DNA of 7,947 nucleotides, taken from positions 1 to 7,947 of the forward strand of contig JAEYOT010000161.1 of assembly GCA_023411445.1 (NCBI GenBank). The letters are read 5' to 3'. Each line of letters begins with the position of its first letter. The first letter of the stretch is position 1. The notes beneath the pieces were generated by a model, which searched no databases, had not been told where the DNA came from, and saw nothing but the letters and a program-made list of their open reading frames with translations. The stretch comes from Pseudomonadota bacterium. GTDB lineage: Bacteria > Myxococcota_A > Polyangia > Polyangiales > Polyangiaceae. Position numbers and translations under genes: made by a program. Positions 1 to 6,800 of the stretch are shown here, one piece after another.

Positions 1-1
1 C

Positions 2-373
2 AACGTCAACGACAAGTTCGGTCACGTCGCCGGCGATCACGTCCTTAGCGGCATCGCGCAGAGCGCGACCGGCGCGCTCCGCAAGAGCGACGTGCTGGGG
101 CGGCTGGGTGGCGAAGAGTTCGGCGTGCTGCTGCCGGATACGGATCTCGCCGGCGCGCTGGTGGTCGCGGAGCGCATCCGCGCCGCGGTGGCGGCGAGCG
201 AGGTCCAAGCGGGCGAGGGGCGGGAGCCGGGCGAGCGGGTGCCGATCAAGATCACGATCAGCATCGGCGTCGCCGAGCTGCGCGATGACGAGCCGTTCGA
301 GGCGCTGCTCCAGCGCGCGGATCGCGCGCTCTACGCCGCCAAAGACGCGGGCAGAAATCGCGTTCACGGCTGA
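2..373 (+). CDS. Diguanylate cyclase, C-terminal part of GGDEF domain (5' truncated by window edge)
   Basis: This is the end of a GGDEF-domain protein, which joins two GTP molecules into the second messenger cyclic di-GMP. The visible 123 residues begin inside the guanine-binding segment: NDKFGH at visible residues 3-8 and GD at 11-12, where N3 and D12 match the base-contacting pair of the family. The active-site signature GGEEF is intact at residues 36-40 (nt 107-121). An RxxD product-inhibition site (RKSD, nt 80-91) sits five residues before it, the usual spacing, so feedback control by cyclic di-GMP is expected. The domain ends normally with TISIGVAEL and ALYAAKDAGRNRV, and the protein stops three residues later at TGA 371-373, so GGDEF is the C-terminal domain. 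The metal-binding Asp of the first strand and any sensor or receiver domain lie left of the window. Catalytic activity is inferred from the motifs. No specific gene name can be given. Confidence 0.95.
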   Translation, partial: NVNDKFGHVAGDHVLSGIAQSATGALRKSDVLGRLGGEEFGVLLPDTDLAGALVVAERIRAAVAASEVQAGEGREPGERVPIKITISIGVAELRDDEPFEALLQRADRALYAAKDAGRNRVHG

Positions 374-411
374 GCGGGGCGAGGCGCGTCACTCGGCGCG
401 AGGCTGAGCGG
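368..411. repeat. 10-bp direct repeat around the diguanylate cyclase stop codon
   Basis: The sequence ggctgagcgg occurs at 368-377 and again at 402-411, exact in both places, 34 bases start to start. The first copy contains the TGA stop of the GGDEF gene. It may be chance in GC-rich DNA or a small local duplication; no function can be assigned. Confidence 0.3.
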
Positions 412-421
412 CACACGAGTG
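390..421. promoter_or_regulatory. Inverted repeat upstream of sigma-54 promoter, possible activator site
   Basis: cactcg at 390-395 and cgagtg at 416-421 form exact 6-bp inverted arms around a 20-base spacer. The centre is near 405, roughly 107 bases upstream of the transcription start predicted from the sigma-54 promoter. Enhancer-binding proteins typically bind dyad sites about 80-150 bases upstream, so position and symmetry fit. The arms are short and a match by chance is quite possible. Confidence 0.2.
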
Positions 422-449
422 GCATAAAGCGACTGCTCCGGACGGTCGG

Positions 450-472
450 CCCGGTCATTCGCCGGGATTTTC
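450..472 (+). terminator. Weak intrinsic-terminator-like hairpin after the diguanylate cyclase gene
   Basis: The arms cccgg (450-454) and ccggg (462-466) close a 7-base loop and are followed by atttt at 467-471. This is a short GC stem with a short T run, downstream of the GGDEF stop and just before the sigma-54 promoter, where a transcript end would make sense. The stem is only 5 bp and the T tract is poor, so efficiency is doubtful. Confidence 0.35.
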
Positions 473-485
473 GCAGGAGTACGAC

Positions 486-502
486 CTGGCACGACCTCTG
501 CA
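486..502 (+). promoter_or_regulatory. Sigma-54 (RpoN) -24/-12 promoter
   Basis: The 17 bases ctggcacgacctctgca match the sigma-54 consensus YTGGCACGRNNNTTGCW at every defined position except one (C instead of the first T of TTGC). The invariant GG (488-489) and GC (500-501) are separated by exactly 10 bases, as required. Counting the C at 501 as -12 places the transcription start near 513, giving a leader of about 78 bases before the zinc-ribbon gene at 591. Direction and position suit transcription of that gene and the glucan synthase. Sigma-54 promoters need an AAA+ enhancer-binding activator; none is encoded in the window. The heptamer acgacct occurs at 481-487 and 491-497, so part of the promoter lies in a 10-base-period repeat. 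Confidence 0.7.
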
Positions 503-541
503 AAGCGAGACGCACCAACCCTTTCCGCCCGGCTAGAGCGC

Positions 542-563
542 GGCGCCCACCCGAATGGGCGCC
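542..563 (+). other. GC-rich hairpin in the 5' leader
   Basis: ggcgccca (542-549) and tgggcgcc (556-563) form a perfect 8-bp stem with a 6-base loop cccgaa. It lies between the predicted start of transcription (about 513) and the ATG at 591. No T run follows, so it is not a standard intrinsic terminator. It could stabilise the leader mRNA, attenuate transcription or be bound by a protein. It also buries the ATG at 555, which argues against that codon as the start of the next gene. Confidence 0.4.
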
Positions 564-580
564 CGCCCGCCAGGCAACGC

Positions 581-584
581 GAGG
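581..584 (+). promoter_or_regulatory. Ribosome binding site for the zinc-ribbon gene
   Basis: gagg lies 6 bases before the ATG at 591, a good Shine-Dalgarno core and spacing. It decides the start: the alternative in-frame ATG at 555 has only C-rich sequence before it and sits inside the leader hairpin. Confidence 0.6.
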
Positions 585-590
585 CTCATC

Positions 591-854
591 ATGACGCGAG
601 CGGTGCTTTCTCATGCCATCGATAACGAGTGGAGACTGGTGAATAGCGCGCGACCGTGTCCGGTGTGCGGGGCTCACGACGCTTGCCGCGTGCACACGCA
701 GGACGACTTCGCATGCTGCGCACGTGAGCCGTCAGAGTGGAAGCTGACGGACGGCTCGTGGCTGCACAAGACCGCCTCGAGCGTCATCGCAGCCGGCATG
801 GGCGCTGAAGCCGCCAACGACCTAGCTGAGTCTGGCATCCGCATTCGGCTGTAA
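591..854 (+). CDS. Small primase-like zinc-ribbon protein, function unknown
   Basis: This 87-residue protein begins at ATG 591, chosen for the gagg site 6 bases upstream; an in-frame ATG at 555 would add 12 residues. Its core reads PCPVCGAHDAC, with cysteines at 23, 26 and 32 and a further pair at 42-43, followed by SWLHK at 56-60. The pattern Cys-x2-Cys-x5-Cys-x9-Cys, then a Gly-x-Trp-Leu-His element, resembles the zinc finger at the start of many phage and plasmid primase/helicase proteins. I recognise this by pattern only. No Toprim, polymerase or helicase part follows: residues 61-87 are a short Ala-rich helix-like tail. It has no signal peptide or membrane segment, so it is probably cytosolic. 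It may be an orphan nucleic-acid-binding regulator or a remnant of a mobile-element gene. GC over 601-840 is about 65%, somewhat below one glucan-synthase block I counted (77%), but not decisive. TAA 852-854 is 5 bases before the synthase ATG, suggesting co-transcription from the sigma-54 promoter. Confidence 0.65.
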   Translation: MTRAVLSHAIDNEWRLVNSARPCPVCGAHDACRVHTQDDFACCAREPSEWKLTDGSWLHKTASSVIAAGMGAEAANDLAESGIRIRL

Positions 855-863
855 CGGCCATGC
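841..863 (+). promoter_or_regulatory. Possible hairpin over the glucan synthase start codon
   Basis: gcat (841-844) can pair with atgc (860-863), and ggc (847-849) with gcc (857-859), leaving a 2-base bulge and a 7-base loop. The fold would hide the ATG at 860 in its stem and place part of the upstream TAA stop in the loop. There is no clear Shine-Dalgarno sequence before 860. A ribosome finishing the zinc-ribbon gene would open this structure, which would favour translational coupling. This is inferred by hand pairing only. Confidence 0.3.
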
Positions 864-3800
864 AAAGGTTGAGCGAGCCTCACGGCGACTCGCTGCGCGC
901 CGTATGCCCTGGTTTGTCCAACGTCACGGCGTGGGACGCCGTCAGCGCGCTGCGAGGCGAGCTGTACGCGTCGGAGCACTTGGCCGCTCACGCCATGGAG
1001 ATCGCCCGCGCCCACGGCGAGCCATCGCGGCGCAGCACGCCTGGCCCCCTGCGCAAGCGCTTCGCCGAAGCGCGCGGCCAGATCCGCGCCGCCTACGAGA
1101 TACTGTCGCGCGACGCGCAGAGCAAGCGTGACCCCAGCCCAGCCGAAGAGTGGCTGCTGGACAACTCGCACGTCGTTGACGAGCAGATCCGCGAGATTCA
1201 GGAGGATTTGCCCTGGGGGTACCTGGTCGAGCTACCCCGCATCGTGAGCGGCACCATGCGCGGCTATCCGCGCGTGTACGGCCTGTGCCTGGACTACCTG
1301 CGCCACACGGACGCGCGCGTGGACTTGGCGAGCCTCGCCGACTACGTGCGTGCGTACCAGAGCGTGTCACGCCTGACGATCGGCGAGCTGTGGGCGGTGC
1401 CGATCATGCTGCGCCTCGGCCTCACGCTGCTCGTCGGCGCGCTAGCCGTCTCGGAGGCGCGCGCCAAAGATCGCGAGCTCGGTGATCAGTGGGCCGACCG
1501 CTTGATCGTCGAGGGCCAAACGCCCGCTCGCTTGGAGCTGGCGCTCATGGAAGTGGAGCGGCTCGGTGAACAGATCACCGCGGGCTTCTTGGTGCAGCTG
1601 CTCAAGCGTTTGCGGGAGCACGACCACCCGCTGGCCCGCGTGATGGATTGGATTCACGCGCGCTGTAGCGCCATGGGCACCACCGCGGACGAGCTGACGC
1701 GCCGCGAGCACCTGCGCCAGGCGGCCGATCAGGTGTCCGTCGGCAACTCCATCACCAGCATGCGCGCGATCGCCGCGCTGGACTGGACGCGCTTCTTCGA
1801 GCTGGTGAGCGACGTGGACGCCGAGCTGCGCCGCGATCCGTCCGGCGCCTATCCGGAGATGGACAAGGCGTCGCGCGATCGCTGTCGCCACGCCGTGGAG
1901 CAGCTGGCGCGCCGCAGCCGGGTGGACGAGTGCGGCATCGCCGAGCGCGCGATCGAGCTTGCGCGCGCTGCGGCCGAGCGCGACGAATCGACGTTGGCCG
2001 AGCGTCACATCGGCTACTACCTGCTGGACAGCGGGCGGGCCCGCTTGGAGCGCGAGATCGGCTACCGACCCAAGCTGAGCGAGCGCCTGCTCCGGCCGGT
2101 GCTGGCCTACCCATCCGTGTTCTACCTGTTCGGGTTGCTGGCGCTGACCGGGCTATTCACCTGGCTCTCGCTCGAGCCCTTGCAGTCCGCGTTCGGCGAT
2201 CGCTGGATCGTGCTCGGCTTGCTGCTGCTGGTGGCGTTGCCAGCGAGCGAGCTAGCGCTCTCGCTCGTCAGCACGTTGGTCGTCTTCCTGCTGCCGCCGC
2301 GGCTGCTACCCAAGCTGGCGTTCGAGCGCGGTATCCCCGAGCAGCACCGAACGTTGGTGGTGGTGCCTACGCTGTTGGAGAGCAAGGCCGCGATCGCGCA
2401 GCTGCTCGAGGACTTGGAGGTGCGCTCACTGGCGAACCCCGAGCCGAACCTGTATTTCGCGCTGGTCACGGACTTCGTGGACGCGCAGGCGGCCGAGGCC
2501 GACGGGGATCAGGAGCTTCTGGACGCGGCGCGCCGAGGCATCGCCGAGCTGAATGAACGCTACGGCGCAGGCGAGGCGCGCTACTTCTTGCTGCACCGAC
2601 GGCGCCTGCACAACCCCGTCGAGGGTCGCTACATGGGCTGGGAGCGCAAGCGGGGCAAGCTGGAGGAGCTCAATCGCCTGCTGCGCGGCGCCGACGACAC
2701 CAGCTTCATCGTGAACACCGCGCCGAGCGCGCTGCTCCGCAGCATCAAGTACGTGATCACGCTGGACTCCGACACGGAGCTGCCGCGCGAGGTGGCGCGC
2801 AAGCTGGTCGGCGCGATGGCTCACCCGCAGAACCGCCCCGTGCTGGATCCGACGCGGCAGCGCGTGGTGCGCGGCTACGGCATCATCCAGCCTCGGGTCG
2901 GGACGCTGCCGTTGAGCTCGCGTCGCTCGCGCTTCGCGCGCGTGTTCGCTGGTCCGCCCGGCATCGATCCGTACACCACCGCCGTCTCGGACGTGTACCA
3001 GGACTTGTTCGGTGAGGGCTCGTTCGTCGGTAAGGGCATCTACGACGTGGACGCATTCCAGGCGGCGCTCCACGGCCGTGTCCCCGACAACCGACTGCTG
3101 AGCCACGACCTGTTCGAAGGTAACTTCGCCCGCGCGGCGCTGGCGACCGACATCGAGGTGCTGGACGAGCAACCCGCGACCTACGAGGTGGTGGCCAGTC
3201 GTCAGCACCGCTGGCTGCGAGGTGATTGGCAGCTCTTGCCGTGGCTCATGCCGCGCGTGCCCGTGCGCGGCGGCGGCTCGCGCGTGAGCGATCTGCGCGC
3301 GCTGGACTACTGGAAGCTGCTCGACAACTTGCGGCGCAGCCTGGTGCCGCCGGCGCTGGTCGCGCTGCTCGCGCTCAGCTGGTTCACTTCCGAGCGCTTG
3401 GCGGCTTGGGCGCTGATCCTGCTGGCGGCGGTGTTCTTGGGGCCGCTGGTCGTGCGCCAGGTGTTCGGCCTGGTGCGGGTCACGGCCGACAAACCGGCCA
3501 TGCAGCTCGGCGCGCTCGGCGGTGAGCTGAGCAAGAACGCCCAGCAATTGGCGCTCGGCGTGGTGCTGCTCTTCGATCAGGCGCTGCTGTCGCTCGACGG
3601 CATCTTGCGCACGCTGTACCGCATGTTCGTCTCGCGCCGGCACATGCTGGAGTGGACGACGATGAGCCAGGCGGCGCGCCGTCACCGTAAAGGTGGCCTG
3701 CGCGTCTCGCGGCGGTTCGCGGGCAGCGCTTGGCTGGCCGGCCTCGGCTTAGTGGCAGTGATCGCGCTTTCGCCTTCGGCTTTGCCGTTCGCGGCGCCGC

Positions 3801-6800
3801 TGCTCGGTTTGTGGTTGCTGGCGCCGGCGTTCGTCTCCTGGCTCGGTCGGCCGCTGCTGGAGCCAGCGCCGGATGAGCACCTGTCCGAGGCAGGGCGGCG
3901 GCGCTTCCGGCTGATCGCGCGCAAGACCTGGCGTTTTTTCGACACCTTCGTCACCGCCAAAGACAACTGGCTGCCTCCGGACAACTACCAGGAAGATCCG
4001 CGCGGCGTCGTCGCGCATCGCACCTCCCCAACGAACATTGGGCTGTACCTGCTGAGCGTCGTCTCGGCGCGCGACCTGGGGTTCATCACCGCGCGCGAGG
4101 CGCTCCAGCGGCTGGAGCAAACGCTCACGACGCTCTCGATCATGGAGCGCCGCAACGGTCACGTGCTCAACTGGTACGACACGACCAACCTGCAACCGCT
4201 CGAGCCGCAGTACGTGTCGACGGTCGATAGCGGCAACTTGGCGGCGTACCTCTGGACGCTGCGTGAAGCCAGCCTGGAGCTCGGTCGCGCGCCGCTCTTG
4301 GATGCGCCAATCCTCGAAGCCGCGCGTGACGCGCTCGAGCTGGCCGGCGCCGCGCTGCTGCAAGAGCAAGCGGCCAGCCGGATCCGGCTCGGCTTGCCGG
4401 GTGAGCTGAGTGACCTTTCCGAGCGGCTCAGCAGCGCCAGCGGAGAGCTCTCCTCCGGCACGCTACCGGCGCTCACGACCTTCGCGAGGCTGAATGAAGC
4501 GCTCGAGCAGCTGACGCGAGCCAGCTGGGTGGAGCGGGCGGGAGGCGACGTGCGCTACTGGGTCGAGCAGGCCGCCCGCGTGGTAGCCACGGCGCGGGCG
4601 CAGGCGAGCGAGCTGGCACCGTGCTTGGAGTGGATCGCCTCGGCTCCGCCGCTCTTGGAGCAGGGAGAGGCGCACGACCTTTATCACGACATGCTCGCAC
4701 GGCTCGGCCGCGCGAGCTCACCGCAGCAGCTGGCCGCGGCCGCCAGCGTGTGCCTGGCGGAGCTCCCGGGCCTCGAGCAGCGCTTGAGCGAGCGGACCGG
4801 CAGTGAAGCCTTCGCGTGCGTGAGCTTCTTGAAGGAGCTGGGCGCTCGTCTGCTCTCGACCCACGCGGCCTGCGAGGCGCTGCTCCAGCGCGCCGCCGAG
4901 GTCGCGGAGGACGCGGTGGAGCTGGCGAACGGCATGGACTTCCGCTTCCTGTTCGACACCGAGCGCTCGCTGTTCGCCATTGGCTACAACGTGAGCAGCG
5001 CGCGCCTGGACGGCTCGCACTACGACTTGCTCGCCTCCGAGGCGCGCCTGGCCAGCCTGGTGGCGATCTCGAAGGGCGACGCCCCGCTCGACCACTGGTG
5101 GAAGCTGGCACGGCCGCGCACCCGCACGGGCGCCGGGAAGGTGCTGCTCTCGTGGAGCGGCTCGATGTTCGAGTACTTGATGCCGCTGCTCGTGACCGGC
5201 GCGCAGCGCGACACGCTTTTGTGGGAGACATGTAGCTCCGCCGTCGGACGCCAGCGCGCCTACGCCAGTGAGCGCGGCACGCCTTGGGGCATCTCGGAGG
5301 CGGCGTACAACGTCATGGATCTGGGCATGACGTATCAGTACCGAGCGTTCGGCGTGCCGGGCCTCGGCTTGAAGAGCGGGCTCGCGGAGGACCATGTGGT
5401 CGCGCCCTACGCGACGGTGCTGTCCGCGCTGCTCCGGCCCGATTGGGCGCTGGAGAACGTGGAGGCGCTGCAGAAAGAGGGGCTGGACGGCCAGTACGGC
5501 TTCTACGAGTCGGTCGACTACACCCCCGCGCACGTACCGCCGAAGAAGCGCAGCGTCGTGGTCAAGGCTTATTTCGCGCATCACCAGGGCATGTCGCTGG
5601 TGGCGCTGTGCAACCTGCTGTGCAACTGGCCGATGCAGCGCCGCTTCTTCGCCGACGCGCGCGTCAAGGCCAGCGGGCTCCTCTTGGAAGAGCGCGTGCC
5701 TCAGGCCTCGGCCGTGATCCCGGTGCGGGCCGAGCAGGCGGCGACCCCGCTGCTCGGCGAGCCCGAGCTGCGCCTCACCGATCACGTGGGGCTGGGCCAC
5801 ACCGGCGTGCAGCGCTTGCACCTGCTCGGCCACGGTGAGCTGTCCAGCATCGTGTCGGCGTCGGGCACCGGCGTCATCACCTGGAAGGGGCTGGACGTCA
5901 CGCGCTTCCGCGAGGACGCCGTGTTCGACTCCAGCGGTACTTTCCTGTACGTGCGCGACTTGAGCGCTGGCCGGCTGTGGTCCGCCGGTCAAGCGCCGAC
6001 CGCGGCGGTGCCCGACTACTACGACGCCTCCTTCTCGATCGACCGCGTGGAGCTGAAGCGCCGCGACGGCGCCATCGAGACTGTCATGGAGGTGGTGGTG
6101 TCACCCGAGCACCCGGCAGAGGTGCGGCGCCTGACCCTGACCAACCACGGCCCGCGCGCGTGCGAGCTGGACGTCACCGCTTACGCCGAGCCGGTCCTGG
6201 CGCCGCGCGGCGCCGATGTGGCCCACCGCGCGTTCAGCAGCATGTTCTTGGAGACTGAGCTGCTGCCGGAGCGGGGCGCCATCCTGGTGCGCCGCAGGCC
6301 GCGCTCGGCGCACGAAGCGGAGACGTGGCTGGTGCAGGTGCTCACGCCGGACGGTGAGGGCTTCGGGCCGGCCGAGCTGGACTCCTCTCGCGTCAATTTC
6401 CTCGGTCGCGGCGGCACGCTGCAGCACCCGCTCGCCTTGCGCGAGAACAAGCGGCTGGCCGGTAGCGCCGGCTGCGTGCTGGATCCTGGCTTGTCGCTGC
6501 GCCGCGCCGTGAAGCTCGAGCCCGGGCAGCGCGCTCGCCTGGTCTTGACCACCGCGCTGGCAAGCTCGCGAGAAGCAGCGCTGGAGCTGCTCGACTTGGT
6601 GAACACACCGCACACCAGCGCGCGCGCCTTCGAGCTGGCTTGGGCCGACGCGCGGGTGGAGCTGAAGCACCTGGGCATCACCGCGGCGCGCTCGCACCGC
6701 TTCCAGCGCCTGCTCTCTTGCCTGATCTACGCGCCCGCCGCGCTGCGCGACACGACCGAAGCCGTGCAGCCGCTCACGCGCGGTCGGCACGCGCTCTGGG

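Noticed and set aside
542..563. Leader hairpin read as an intrinsic terminator of the GGDEF gene
   Set aside because: No T run follows the stem, and it lies downstream of the sigma-54 promoter. The hairpin at 450-466, followed by atttt, is the better terminator candidate.
555..590. Twelve-residue N-terminal extension of the zinc-ribbon protein from ATG 555
   Set aside because: There is no ribosome binding site before 555, the codon is inside an 8-bp hairpin, and ATG 591 has gagg at the correct distance.
258..695. Minus-strand open frame crossing the intergenic spacer
   Set aside because: It overlaps both the GGDEF gene and the zinc-ribbon gene, has an Arg-rich meaningless translation, and would run through the sigma-54 promoter and hairpins.
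1930..2556. Plus-strand open frame of 208 codons in another frame within ndvB
   Set aside because: Its translation is almost all Arg, Ala and Gly. The ndvB frame here encodes membrane segments and the first GT84 motif.
2426..3685. Long minus-strand open frame of 419 codons opposite the GT84 domain
   Set aside because: It lies wholly opposite a clearly recognised coding region. Its translation is rich in Arg, Ala, His and Gln with no recognisable motif, as expected of a GC-rich antisense shadow.
4718..5992. Long minus-strand open frame of 424 codons opposite the cyclisation domain
   Set aside because: It has the same antisense-shadow composition. The plus-strand frame here carries conserved family motifs (WGISE, HHQGMS).
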